NCBI GenBank assembly: GCA_022402525.1
Contig: JAKRSB010000085.1
Coordinates: 1 to 64,000 of the forward strand
DNA: 64,000 bases
Source of the DNA: Thermosynechococcaceae cyanobacterium MS004
GTDB lineage: Bacteria > Cyanobacteriota > Cyanobacteriia > Thermosynechococcales > Thermosynechococcaceae
Reading direction: 5' to 3'
Each line of letters opens with the position of its first letter. Position 1 is the first letter of the stretch. Of the stretch, positions 48,367-57,439 are shown piece after piece. The notes under the pieces are model-generated. The model was given only the letters and a program-made list of their open reading frames with translations, had not been told where the DNA came from and ran no database searches. Position numbers and translations under genes: made by a program.

Positions 48367-51300
48367 ATGCAGCCTGAACAGCAGAGAATACTCGGTTACT
48401 TTATTGAAGAAGCCAAAGAGCACTTGGTCACCCTCGAAAGTGGGCTATTGAATCTCCAGGCAGTGGTGGACGATACGGAACTGATGAATGAGGTGTTCCG
48501 GGCGGCTCACTCCATTAAGGGGGGCGCAGCAATGCTGGGTATTCACAGCATGCAGCATGTGGCCCACCGCCTTGAAGATTACTTTAAGGTTTTAAAAGAG
48601 CATCCGGTGAACGTTGACCCGCGCCTTGAGTCGCTTTTCCTTCAGGGGTTTGATGCTCTAAATCTGTTGACGGATGAGCTCGAAACGACGCTGTCTTTAT
48701 CTGATGAGCTGTCTCACCAGACTTTAGAGAAGGTGGAGCCTGCATTCACTGAGCTTCAGGCGCACTTGGCTCTGTTGACTGGGGTTGAGGTGAAATCCGA
48801 AGACGTCGCCTCGCCCATGGAGGTGCCTGCTGTCCATCAGGAAGAAGAAATCGACACGCTCTTTAAGGTCGATGTGATGGAGCAGTTGCGGATCATGCTG
48901 GGGCTGTTTCAGTCGGAGGAGGATGGCGCAGTCCGCGAATCGCTGCAGGAGGCTTGTGCCACTCTGGGTGAGTTGGGTGCAATACCCAATCTCTCGTCTT
49001 GGCAGGGGCTGATTGCCACAGTGAGTGATGCGATCGCCGATCCTAAAAATGCCCTCGGCACCCTGGCGGCAGTGACGTTACCAAACCTCAAGACGGCCCG
49101 TGACCTGGTGTTGGCGAGGGATTTTGATGGGGTCAAGCCTTCTGACACTCTTTTAACTTTAGTGCCAAAACCCCAGGGCAGTCAGGCCCTAGAGTCTATG
49201 GACTGGCTGAGCCTATTTAGCAATGAGCCGGCCCAGAATGGCGGCGCGGAGACGGTGGATTCCTTTTTGGATGAACTGCTCCAGGAACCTATTTCTGAGC
49301 CAGTATTAGCGTCCGGGGAAGCCGCCGCTGAGGTTGAGCCTATTCTCGTGGACTTCCATCAGCTTGCCGCTCTGCTAGCAGAAGACACGCTAGAGACGAC
49401 CCAAGACCTAGCCCCCTTGAAGGCTGAAACCCTCCCAGAAGCCCTGGCTGAAGCGGATTCAGAAGCATTTAGCGATCTGGAGCAGATGCTAGAGGAGGCT
49501 CAGCGCGGCAGTGCTGCACTCCAAAGCGCTCCGGCTCCAGCAGAAGCGGCCCGCAGCAATCGTCGCGCTGGGGTAGCCCAGACCATGAAGGTGGCGGTTA
49601 AGCAGCTTGATAGCTTGAGTAACCTGATTGGGGAGCTGGTCATCAACCGCAATACCCTAGAAGATAACCAAGAACGCCTGCGCCAGTTTCTGGATAATCT
49701 ACTCTTTCAGGTGCAGCAGTTGGGCGACCTGGGACAGCAAATGCAGGATTTATACGAACGTTCTTTGCTAGAGCGATCGCTATTGGGTGCCAGCAAGCGT
49801 GCAAATTCCCCCAGCGTCGAGAGTCCGGGACATGCCTCTGGGTTTGTCCTAGACGATCTAGAGATGGACAGCTTTACGGGCTTCCACAGTCTGGCCCAAG
49901 AAACCATTGAGCGTATTGTGCGGGTGCGGGAAGCCGCTGCCGATATTGAGTTTGTGGTGGACTCCACCGAGCAGGTGACGCGGATGTTCCGCCAAGTCAC
50001 CACCAAGGTTCAGGAAGGCCTCACAAAGTCGCGGATGATTCCGTTCTCCCAAACCGCAGAGCGACTGCCCCGTGCCGTCCGAGATGTGTCGCTCCAGTGC
50101 GGCAAGCAGGCGCGCTTGGAGCTAGATGGCCGTGAGACACTCATTGACAAGGGCATTTTAGAGCGGATCTATGATCCCCTGACTCACTTGGTCAATAACG
50201 CCATTTACCACGGCATCGAAACGCCAGAAGTGCGTCAGGCCCTAGGGAAACCCCCTGAGGGCGTGATTAAAATTCGGGTCTTTTACCAAGGGAACCAGAC
50301 CATTATTTCCGTCTCCGACGATGGGGCGGGCATTAATCTGGATCGGGTAAAGGCCAAGGCGATCGAAAAGGGAATCATTTCGGCTCAAGAAGCTGAAGCG
50401 CTCTCAAAACAAGAAGCCTATGGACTCCTGTTTCAGTCTGGCTTCTCGACCAATGACCAGGCCGATCAGCTTGCGGGACGCGGCGTGGGCATGGATGTGG
50501 TGCGTAGCTCCATCAGCGAACTGCGCGGCGTCATTAACACCGACTCCACACCAAACCAAGGCACCACCTTTACCATTCGGCTACCGTTGACCCTGAGCAT
50601 TACCAAAGCGCTCTGCTGCGTTCACCAGAACTACAGCATTGCTTTTCCGATGGATGGGGTTGAAGATGTGATTGACCTTGCCCCAGAGCAGCTCATTCAG
50701 AATGACGGCGACCAGCCTTTTATTCTATGGCGCGATCGCAAACTTCCCTGTAAGCCCTTAGTCGAGCTTCTCGCCTATAACCGCACCATCAAGCGCGGCG
50801 GCAACTATCTCAGCGCAACTGGGGAAAAGGTTTCCGTCATTATTTTACGGAGTGGTGACGATCTCATTGGTCTTCAGGTAGACGAAGTGCTGGGTGAGCA
50901 AGAAATCGTGATTAAGCAGCTTGCCGGGCCTGTCCCCAAGCCCCTCGGCATTTCAGGCGTGACGGTGCAGGGGGATGGAAGAGTGATGCCCATTGCCGAC
51001 GTAATTGAGCTGGTGGAGCTGTCCCTAGACCGACTGGAAGTCAACCATCAGTTCTGGAAGAGTCTCGCAGAAACGCCCGTGAGCGAGGTTCAGAGTGAGC
51101 CGATGGTGCTGATTGTGGACGACTCCATTACGGTGCGTGAGCTGCTTTCGATCACGTTTAGTAAGGCGGGCTATCGAGTTGAGCAGGCTAGAGACGGCAT
51201 GGAAGCTTGGGAAAAGCTGCGTTCTGGGCTACCCTGCGACCTCATTTTCTGCGATGTGGAAATGCCTCGAATGGATGGACTGGAGCTGCTCTCCCGCCTT

Positions 51301-51480
51301 CAGCAAGACCCTGACCTCCAGGATTTACCGATCGCCATGTTGACCTCTAGAGGGGCCTCGAAGCACAAGAAGATGGCGGCAGATCTGGGGGCAAAGGGTT
51401 ATTTCACCAAGCCATATCTAGAAGAAGTGTTGCTGGATGCCGCCCAGCGCATGATCAATGGAGAGGTGCTGGTGCGGTAG
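48367..51480 (+). CDS. Hybrid CheA histidine kinase with receiver (PilL type)
   Basis: 1037 residues. Hpt domain at the N-terminus with phospho-acceptor His48 in R-A-A-H-S-I-K-G-G; a variable linker; dimerisation region (about 400-560); HATPase core with N-box L-V-N-N-A-I-Y-H-G-I-E, D-D-G-A-G-I and G-R-G-V-G-M-D-V-V; CheW-like domain; and a C-terminal receiver with D-D (I-V-D-D-S), phospho-Asp in F-C-D-V-E-M-P-R-M-D-G and T-K-P. It is the kinase for the CheY at 44227 and drives the cluster; a strong terminator follows. Confidence 0.94.
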   Translation: MQPEQQRILGYFIEEAKEHLVTLESGLLNLQAVVDDTELMNEVFRAAHSIKGGAAMLGIHSMQHVAHRLEDYFKVLKEHPVNVDPRLESLFLQGFDALNLLTDELETTLSLSDELSHQTLEKVEPAFTELQAHLALLTGVEVKSEDVASPMEVPAVHQEEEIDTLFKVDVMEQLRIMLGLFQSEEDGAVRESLQEACATLGELGAIPNLSSWQGLIATVSDAIADPKNALGTLAAVTLPNLKTARDLVLARDFDGVKPSDTLLTLVPKPQGSQALESMDWLSLFSNEPAQNGGAETVDSFLDELLQEPISEPVLASGEAAAEVEPILVDFHQLAALLAEDTLETTQDLAPLKAETLPEALAEADSEAFSDLEQMLEEAQRGSAALQSAPAPAEAARSNRRAGVAQTMKVAVKQLDSLSNLIGELVINRNTLEDNQERLRQFLDNLLFQVQQLGDLGQQMQDLYERSLLERSLLGASKRANSPSVESPGHASGFVLDDLEMDSFTGFHSLAQETIERIVRVREAAADIEFVVDSTEQVTRMFRQVTTKVQEGLTKSRMIPFSQTAERLPRAVRDVSLQCGKQARLELDGRETLIDKGILERIYDPLTHLVNNAIYHGIETPEVRQALGKPPEGVIKIRVFYQGNQTIISVSDDGAGINLDRVKAKAIEKGIISAQEAEALSKQEAYGLLFQSGFSTNDQADQLAGRGVGMDVVRSSISELRGVINTDSTPNQGTTFTIRLPLTLSITKALCCVHQNYSIAFPMDGVEDVIDLAPEQLIQNDGDQPFILWRDRKLPCKPLVELLAYNRTIKRGGNYLSATGEKVSVIILRSGDDLIGLQVDEVLGEQEIVIKQLAGPVPKPLGISGVTVQGDGRVMPIADVIELVELSLDRLEVNHQFWKSLAETPVSEVQSEPMVLIVDDSITVRELLSITFSKAGYRVEQARDGMEAWEKLRSGLPCDLIFCDVEMPRMDGLELLSRLQQDPDLQDLPIAMLTSRGASKHKKMAADLGAKGYFTKPYLEEVLLDAAQRMINGEVLVR

Positions 51481-51509
51481 TGGTTCCGGCTGAATTTTCT
51501 TATTAAGTG

Positions 51510-51542
51510 AGCGCAGATCTCTAGAGGTCTGCGCTTTTTTTT
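51510..51542 (+). terminator. Rho-independent terminator of the chemotaxis cluster
   Basis: Stem AGCGCAGATCT/AGGTCTGCGCT with a CTAG loop (one G-T pair), followed by a run of eight T. Confidence 0.88.
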
Positions 51543-51779
51543 GTCGTTGAGAGGATGTCGTTAGGATCATGCAGGAGAACACTGTGAAGGGGGGCGATCG
51601 CAGTGCCACCCCATTCTTCCAAACTGCTGGAGCCGCTTGACTTTGGGTGAGGGCTATATAGTAGCCTTAGACCATAGCCCTCAGAAGCGTGCAAGGTTTT
51701 GGCCAGTCTTCCCCTATTAGGGCTGTTCTGATGCAATCCAGCCCTTCTAAGCGGTGGCGACGTTTCGGCAAGGACGGTT

Positions 51780-52208
51780 ATGAGTCGAGGATCTAACGGT
51801 TCTAACCCGAATCGTCAGCGTGACCATCAGGCAAATGAACGTACTTTTTTGGCTTGGCTACGCACGGCGATCGCCCTGATTGGGTTTGGCTTTGCGATCG
51901 CTCGATTTGGCCTTTTCACCCGCGAGATTCAGTCTGCATTAGCCTCTAGACCCTTTCAAGAACATGTTCTCCTGGACTCAGAACGCCTAGGCATTGGGCT
52001 AGTGGTGTTAGGAGTGCTGTCGATTGCCATTGCGGCATGGCGTTACCAGCGGGTTTTTTCCCAGATTGAGCGCCAAGATTATCGACCTAGCTCAACCTTG
52101 ATTTGGCTCGTGACGGCGATCGTAATGGGATTAGGCACCTTAAGTATTCCGCTGATTATCGGGCGGGTTGAAACTCCTGCTAAAACAAATCCGCCTCAAT
52201 CCAAGTGA
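51780..52208 (+). CDS. DUF202 (YidH-like) membrane protein
   Basis: 142 residues. A polar N-terminus with N-E-R-T-F-L-A-W-L-R-T-A-I-A-L-I-G-F-G is the DUF202 signature, followed by three membrane helices. Function unknown. AAGGA precedes the ATG at a proper distance. Confidence 0.9.
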   Translation: MSRGSNGSNPNRQRDHQANERTFLAWLRTAIALIGFGFAIARFGLFTREIQSALASRPFQEHVLLDSERLGIGLVVLGVLSIAIAAWRYQRVFSQIERQDYRPSSTLIWLVTAIVMGLGTLSIPLIIGRVETPAKTNPPQSK

Positions 52209-52232
52209 AATGCTGAAAGCATTCAAGGGCGA

Positions 52233-52274
52233 ATTTAGAGCGGTTGATTTAGAGCGGTTGATTTAGAGCGGTTG
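52233..52274. repeat. 14-bp tandem repeat between DUF202 and helicase genes
   Basis: ATTTAGAGCGGTTG three times without a break, then a degenerate ATTCAGAGCGATTA further on. Confidence 0.9.
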
Positions 52275-52340
52275 ATCTTGCGCAATGTTGACAAGCCAGC
52301 GTTGATTCAGAGCGATTAAAACTCAGATGCTTCATACGCT

Positions 52341-53825
52341 ATGGCTCGTCTATCCAAGCTCTCCTACGATCGCGGTACGTTAATTCTGCATCCGCCGCCG
52401 AGGGGCAAAGACTGGCTCGACCATGCGGTTTGGGACGATCGCATTGAAAAGTTTCGCATTCCTGCGATTCAGTATCGGGCGCTAATCAGCAGCCTGCATC
52501 GCGCTCAAACAGAAATCGTTGATTCAGCGCGGGCCTACCAAGAACTCACCCTTACTGCTGGACTAGAGATGGTGCCCTATCTGCACCAGCAGGAGGCGTT
52601 AGCGGCTTGGCAAAAAGCTGGAAAGAACGGGGTGGTGGTGCTACCCACGGCGGCGGGCAAAACCTACCTTGCCCAGATGGTTATGCAGGTGGTACAGCGC
52701 AGCACGCTGATCCTGGTGCCGACGCTGGACTTGATGCATCAGTGGTATGCCCATTTACTCGCGGCCTTTCCCGATGCAGATATTGGGCTACTGGGAGGCG
52801 GATCGAAGGATCGCAGCGCCATTTTAGTCTCCACTTACGACAGCGCCGCAATCCATGCCGAAACCCTCGGCAATCTCTACGGCCTCTTGATTTTTGATGA
52901 GTGCCATCATTTACCCAGCGACTTTAACCGCGTCATTGCAGAATATGCGATCGCCCCCTATCGTCTCGGATTGACCGCTACCCCAGAGCGCACGGATGGC
53001 AAACATGAGGATTTAGCCTACCTCATTGGGACAGAAGTCTACCGCAAGTCACCCGAAGAACTGTCTGGTATTGCTCTCGCCCAGCATCGCACCACCCAAA
53101 TTCGCGTCAAGCTTTCCGAGCAAGAGCGCGATCGCTACGACGAGCTGATTCAGATCCGCAATGGCTTTCTGCGCGACCAAAATATATTCTTAGGCACCCT
53201 CCAAGGCTGGCAGCAGTTTGTACGCGAAAGTGCACGGTCTAAGGCAGGGCGACGTGCGATGCTAGCCCACCGCGAAGCCAAGGCGATCGCCTTTGGTACG
53301 GACGGCAAGCTCCGCGTCCTTAGCGATCTGCTCACCCAGCATCATCCAGAGCGAACCCTCATTTTTACGGACGACAACGCCACGGTGTATCAAATCTCCC
53401 AGCGTTTTTTAATTCCCGCCATTACCCACCAAACCGCCGTCAAAGAGCGCCACGAAATTCTGCAAAAATTTCGGTCTGGCGAGTACCCTACCCTCGTCGC
53501 GTCGCGTGTCTTAAATGAAGGCGTAGATGTGCCAGAGGCCAGCATTGCGATCGTCCTCTCCGGCACTGGCTCAACGCGGGAGTATATTCAGCGGCTAGGG
53601 CGCGTATTGCGCAAGGGCAAAGACCCCCACAAGCTGGCGCTGCTCTACGAAGTGATTGCAGAAGATACTTCCGAAGAAGGCACTGCAAAACGACGACAGC
53701 CGATCAGCCTAGCCCAGAAGCGACAGCTTGAGCTATTGCCCACAGTCTATCCAAAGCCTGCCCCAGACCTACCCCTAGCGGCTGAGCCTGACTCAGAATG
53801 GGATGATAGTAAGCCCAGCCCATAA
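52341..53825 (+). CDS. SF2 DNA helicase, XPB-like
   Basis: 494 residues. N-terminal domain of about 75 residues followed by two RecA folds: Walker A P-T-A-A-G-K-T, DEAH box variant D-E-C-H-H, motif III L-T-A-T-P-E-R, motif V/VI with G-V-D-V-P-E-A and Y-I-Q-R-L-G-R-V-L-R-K-G. The order and spacing, and the inserted helical region between the folds (L-R-D-Q-N-I-F-L-G-T-L-Q-G-W), resemble XPB/ERCC3-type helicases common in cyanobacteria and archaea. These act in DNA repair, often with the nuclease Bax1 (DUF790), which is not present next to it here. Confidence 0.88.
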   Translation: MARLSKLSYDRGTLILHPPPRGKDWLDHAVWDDRIEKFRIPAIQYRALISSLHRAQTEIVDSARAYQELTLTAGLEMVPYLHQQEALAAWQKAGKNGVVVLPTAAGKTYLAQMVMQVVQRSTLILVPTLDLMHQWYAHLLAAFPDADIGLLGGGSKDRSAILVSTYDSAAIHAETLGNLYGLLIFDECHHLPSDFNRVIAEYAIAPYRLGLTATPERTDGKHEDLAYLIGTEVYRKSPEELSGIALAQHRTTQIRVKLSEQERDRYDELIQIRNGFLRDQNIFLGTLQGWQQFVRESARSKAGRRAMLAHREAKAIAFGTDGKLRVLSDLLTQHHPERTLIFTDDNATVYQISQRFLIPAITHQTAVKERHEILQKFRSGEYPTLVASRVLNEGVDVPEASIAIVLSGTGSTREYIQRLGRVLRKGKDPHKLALLYEVIAEDTSEEGTAKRRQPISLAQKRQLELLPTVYPKPAPDLPLAAEPDSEWDDSKPSP

Positions 53826-53920
53826 ATGATGCAAGAGATCATCATTGGATGCAAAAACTTATAAATGGGAATACTTAAGTTTAATCTTTCGTAGATTATC
53901 CGAAATCAGGAGAAAAAAGG

Positions 53921-54631
53921 ATGTCGAATAGGTTTGATGCGTCTGTTATTTTTCAACATGACAGCCGTACTCCAAGGGTTAAGCTTACAGATCTTTCTAA
54001 GAACGACCTTATCAAACTGCCAGAAAAAATGATTATTCGACTATCTGAAATTCGAGATTTTCGGAATACAGAATATCTTTCTTGGATGGATGGCACTCAG
54101 ATTCAGCGGCACACCACCTTTATTGATCGAACCAGTTTGATCAGGCTAATAGAGAATCCTAAGCATCGGCCTCCCATACCTGTTGATCAGGAAGAAATAG
54201 AAGAGGAGAGTGATGGCCCAGGATGGATTTATGCCTATACATATTCTCCTCAAGTGCAAATTGCTGGCGAGCCAACATATTTTCTATGTTTCCAGACAGG
54301 TATAAGCTTTGACCGTCCGATGGCTATCAAGATTGGACGTACAAAAAACTGTCCTTTACAAAGGATTGCCCAACAAATAAAGCTTGCAAAAGTTGCACTT
54401 CCAAATTCTCCTGTCCCTGTTTTACTTTCCTGGACTTCCGGCGGTCATAAAGCCGTCGAGAAAAGAATTCATAAGGCATTACATTCTGAAGGCAAGAAAA
54501 AAGCTGGTGCGCCAGGTGCAGAATGGTTTGACGTTTCCCCTAGCAAGGTTGTGAGTATGATTGTCTCCTTTACTGAAGAAGCGCGGAAACAAAGCCCCAT
54601 CCCCAAAACCACTGAATCCTATCCAGCTTAA
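53921..54631 (+). CDS. T5orf172 (GIY-YIG superfamily) protein
   Basis: 236 residues. The C-terminal half carries the T5orf172 pattern: G-W-I-Y-A-Y-T (the GIY half), A-I-K-I-G-R-T (the YIG half), L-Q-R-I-A-Q, then an E-K-R-I-H-K-A-L helix with the catalytic-type Glu and G-A-E-W-F-D-V. All positions expected for nuclease activity are filled. The N-terminal 80 residues are not assigned. The gene is clearly more AT-rich than the helicase upstream and lacks HIP1 sites, consistent with recent acquisition. CAGGAG precedes the ATG. Confidence 0.82.
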   Translation: MSNRFDASVIFQHDSRTPRVKLTDLSKNDLIKLPEKMIIRLSEIRDFRNTEYLSWMDGTQIQRHTTFIDRTSLIRLIENPKHRPPIPVDQEEIEEESDGPGWIYAYTYSPQVQIAGEPTYFLCFQTGISFDRPMAIKIGRTKNCPLQRIAQQIKLAKVALPNSPVPVLLSWTSGGHKAVEKRIHKALHSEGKKKAGAPGAEWFDVSPSKVVSMIVSFTEEARKQSPIPKTTESYPA

Positions 54632-54691
54632 TCAGTTTTTTTAGAAAAATAGAATCTTTCAGTTCTCAAGTAGTTCTACAGTAATTTATCT

Positions 54692-54895
54692 TTACCAAAC
54701 TTTAGCCATCTGGAGTGTGAATCCAAGAAATTCTGGGTCGCATCTCAGGAATTCGCGGTGTTCCAGAGTTTTAGGCGATCGCCCCGAAGGATAGACCTGT
54801 ACCGTAAGATTTTTATGGTCAATCAACAGTCCTAACCGTGTCCCATTGTCGATAAACTCCTGCATCTTTTCTTGTAAGCCATCAACGGCATCGGT
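54692..54895 (-). pseudogene. Remnant of a Uma2-family gene (C-terminal part)
   Basis: 67 readable codons (stop TAA at 54692-54694) give L-Q-E-K-M-Q-E-F-I-D-N-G-T-R-L-G-L-L-I-D followed by a tail ending F-L-G-F-T-L-Q-M-A-K-V-W, the C-terminal pattern of Uma2 (PD-(D/E)XK-like) proteins. Upstream in frame is a TGA. It has no start codon and so is a truncated relic. It points toward the intact Uma2 gene at 55020 but is on the other strand. Confidence 0.75.
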
Positions 54896-55019
54896 TCAGG
54901 CTTTAACAGCAGACTTGTCATTGTGGGTTAGGCTCCACCCCAACAAATACCCTGATTCCATCAAAGGCAATCTCCACTGCACTTCCAGTACACTAAAAGC
55001 AAGCACAACGGTACTCCCT

Positions 55020-55583
55020 ATGATCGCTAACAGCCTTCGCTGGACGACCAGAGATCTTGAAGTCATGCCTGACGACGGCGGATGGAAACGCCGCGAAATT
55101 ATTGATGGAGAACTACTTGTGACCCGCGCCCCCCACATTCGCCATCAAGGCGCTAGCGGCAACATTCACTTTGAGCTGGAATGCTGGTCTAGAGAAACAA
55201 ACCTAGGGAAGCCTTTTCAGACCCCTGGCGTCATTTTTACCCCCACGGATGCCGTCATTCCCGATGTTGTCTGGATTAGCCGCGATCGCCTCGCCAACGG
55301 CACAGACGAAGCAGGCTATCTCACGACAGCGCCAGAACTGATAATTGAAGTGCTGTCCCCAGGCGAACTCAACGAGCAGCGAGATAAAGAACTCAAGCTC
55401 AAGCTCTATTCCCTACACGGCGTTCAGGAATACTGGATTGCCAACTGGCAGCTCAAAACCCTAGAAATCTACCGCCGCACAAACGCTCAGCTTAAGCTAG
55501 CCGCTACCCTGCTAAACGAAGACTCCATCACCTCACCGCTGCTGCCAGGGTTCAGTGCGCCCCTCGTGCAGATTTTTCAGTGA
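55020..55583 (+). CDS. Uma2 family endonuclease-like protein
   Basis: 187 residues. Uma2 (DUF820) core visible: Y/E-I-I-D-G-E-L-L-V, A-P-H-x-x-H-Q, V-I-P-D-V-V-W-I, E-V-L-S-P-G, K-L-K-L-Y, V-x-E-Y-W-I. The P-D...E-V-L-S...K-x-x-x-Y pattern is a PD-(D/E)XK-like nuclease site. Very common in cyanobacteria with many paralogues; role unknown. Start at ATG 55020 (M-I-A-N), since further upstream sequence overlaps a Uma2 remnant. Confidence 0.88.
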   Translation: MIANSLRWTTRDLEVMPDDGGWKRREIIDGELLVTRAPHIRHQGASGNIHFELECWSRETNLGKPFQTPGVIFTPTDAVIPDVVWISRDRLANGTDEAGYLTTAPELIIEVLSPGELNEQRDKELKLKLYSLHGVQEYWIANWQLKTLEIYRRTNAQLKLAATLLNEDSITSPLLPGFSAPLVQIFQ

Positions 55584-55624
55584 CGCACCCGCTTAACCCG
55601 CTCTCGCTCAAACGCTCCAAACGA

Positions 55625-55966
55625 CTACATGCCCTCAGCTTCTAAGCGAAACTCTTCCACCTCATTCGTATAGCCAATGGGCAGCACCCGCTCCACGTTT
55701 TGGTGCGGACGGGGAATAATGACCCAGGTTTCTAAAGCGCCGCCATAGACCTTATTCACTACATCCACACCCGCCTCCATCGCCCGCTTCACCTCAGACA
55801 CATCCCCGCGAATATTCACCGTAAATCGAGCGCTTCCGGCTCGAATGTAGCCCACAAGCGTCACTCGTCCCGCCTTCAGCATGGCATCCGCAGCAGCCAA
55901 GACTGCCGGAAACCCTTTTGTTTCTAGGGAACCAACAGCTTGTTGAGACGGCATCGATGAGGTCAT
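55625..55966 (-). CDS. ccmK4: Carboxysome shell protein CcmK4
   Basis: A BMC-domain hexamer-forming shell protein, 113 residues. The segments [27 protein letters not shown] and I-I-P-R-P-H-Q-N-V are those of CcmK4, whose pore and outer face affect shell permeability. It lies just downstream of ccmK3, the usual satellite arrangement away from the main ccm operon. TTGGAG precedes the ATG. Confidence 0.93.
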   Translation of the reverse strand: MTSSMPSQQAVGSLETKGFPAVLAAADAMLKAGRVTLVGYIRAGSARFTVNIRGDVSEVKRAMEAGVDVVNKVYGGALETWVIIPRPHQNVERVLPIGYTNEVEEFRLEAEGM

Positions 55967-56064
55967 TACGTTTTACTCCAAGAGGGATATAAATAGATAA
56001 ATTGAAAGCTTTGCCTGACAGCATGCTGGCGGATCTTTGCCCTAGCTGATCTTTTGATCAATAT

Positions 56065-56379
56065 CTAAAGCAGAAACCGAAAGTCTTCCACCGCTTCGGT
56101 AAAGTGAATGGGCATCACGCTCTCTAGATTTTCCGGTGGATTTGGAATCAGATAGTGACTCGAAACCGAGCCACCGGGGGTTTCGTCTGCCGCCTTAATG
56201 CCAGCCGCCATCGACTGCTTCACTTCCGCCACATTGCCCCGGATCGCCACCAAGAACTCTGCACGTTCCGCCAAACCGTAATAGACCAGCGTAACTGCCC
56301 CTGATTTCACCATGGCATCCGCAGCAGCCAAGACTGGCGGAAACCCAATGGTTTGTATCACTCCAACGGCCTGTGGCAT
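56065..56379 (-). CDS. ccmK3: Carboxysome shell protein CcmK3
   Basis: 104 residues, BMC fold. It opens M-P-Q-A-V-G-V-I-Q-T-I-G-F-P and has Y-Y-G-L-A-E-R-A-E-F in place of the usual pore region, as known for CcmK3, which does not form homohexamers but joins CcmK4 in mixed hexamers. I chose ATG 56379 over an upstream TTG because known CcmK3 starts M-P-Q-A. First gene of ccmK3-ccmK4. Confidence 0.92.
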   Translation of the reverse strand: MPQAVGVIQTIGFPPVLAAADAMVKSGAVTLVYYGLAERAEFLVAIRGNVAEVKQSMAAGIKAADETPGGSVSSHYLIPNPPENLESVMPIHFTEAVEDFRFLL

Positions 56380-56580
56380 ACCCGTTTGTTTCAACCCTTA
56401 AGTGGCTACCGCCGCTAATTATAGGGTGTTTTAGAGCAAGATTAAGGAAAGTTGACGAGATGCGTTTGGGAAATGGAACCCCTTTGTTAAACTGGATACA
56501 GCAATGGGATACTCTAGCATCCGTGAGATTATCCGCTAGCCGTTTTGCGATCGCCGTTCTTTAGGAAGCGCCTGAAAGCC

Positions 56581-57282
56581 ATGACCCTCTCCACCTCAAC
56601 CAAAAAAACCGTCATTTCGCCGTCCATCCTGTCAGCCAACTTTAGCCGCCTTGGGGATGATGTGCGGGCAGTCGATGAGGCAGGGGCAGACTGGATTCAT
56701 GTGGACGTCATGGATGGGCGATTTGTCCCCAACATCACCATTGGCCCGTTGATTGTGGAAGCGCTGCGTCCAGTCACGAAAAAGCCTCTAGATGTTCACC
56801 TGATGATTGTAGAACCAGAGCGCTACGTGGCCGATTTTGCCAAAGCTGGGGCAGATATTATTTCAGTCCATGCCGAAACGAGCGCCACCACTCACCTGCA
56901 TCGCACCTTAGGCCAAATTAAAGAGCTAGGCAAACTGGCGGGGGTTGTCCTGAACCCTGGCACATCCTTAGACAGCATTGAGTATGTCTTAGAACTATGC
57001 GACCTCGTGCTGATCATGAGCGTCAACCCCGGCTTCGGCGGTCAGAGCTTTATTCCGGAAGTAGTGCCCAAAATTCGTAAGCTTCGCCAAATGTGCGATG
57101 AGCGTGGCCTTGATCCCTGGATTGAGGTTGACGGTGGACTTAAGGGTAACAATACCTGGCAAGTATTAGAGGCAGGCGCTAATGCGATCGTGGCCGGATC
57201 TGCGGTGTTTAATTCACCCAACTACGCTGAAGCCATTACCAGCATCCGCAACAGCAAGCGCCCAGAATTAGCGGCTGTATAA
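56581..57282 (+). CDS. rpe: Ribulose-phosphate 3-epimerase
   Basis: Interconverts ribulose- and xylulose-5-phosphate in the Calvin and pentose phosphate cycles. TIM-barrel motifs: [43 protein letters not shown]. 233 residues. Start M-T-L-S-T at 56581; longer frames add nothing known. Divergent from ccmK3, which is metabolically consistent (carbon fixation) but unlinked in transcription. Confidence 0.95.
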   Translation: MTLSTSTKKTVISPSILSANFSRLGDDVRAVDEAGADWIHVDVMDGRFVPNITIGPLIVEALRPVTKKPLDVHLMIVEPERYVADFAKAGADIISVHAETSATTHLHRTLGQIKELGKLAGVVLNPGTSLDSIEYVLELCDLVLIMSVNPGFGGQSFIPEVVPKIRKLRQMCDERGLDPWIEVDGGLKGNNTWQVLEAGANAIVAGSAVFNSPNYAEAITSIRNSKRPELAAV

Positions 57283-57314
57283 TACCCGTCGGACTAACTT
57301 TAATTAAAACAATT

Positions 57315-57357
57315 AAATAGTCATGATTTTATTTTTAAAATCATGACTATTTTTGTT
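57315..57357. terminator. Bidirectional terminator between rpe and Uma2 gene
   Basis: A 16-bp perfect stem AATAGTCATGATTTTA / TAAAATCATGACTATT with a short T loop, A-run on the left and T-run on the right, between convergent genes. Confidence 0.9.
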
Positions 57358-57439
57358 TATTCATCCTTAATCGTGAGTGAATACCCGAATGAATATTGAA
57401 CGGCTCTAGGCACTGTAGATCTCTATACACCATAGAAAA

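Noticed and set aside
52233-52274. CRISPR-like array
   Set aside because: The three 14-bp units are contiguous without spacers, and no repeat-spacer pattern or cas gene occurs in the window.
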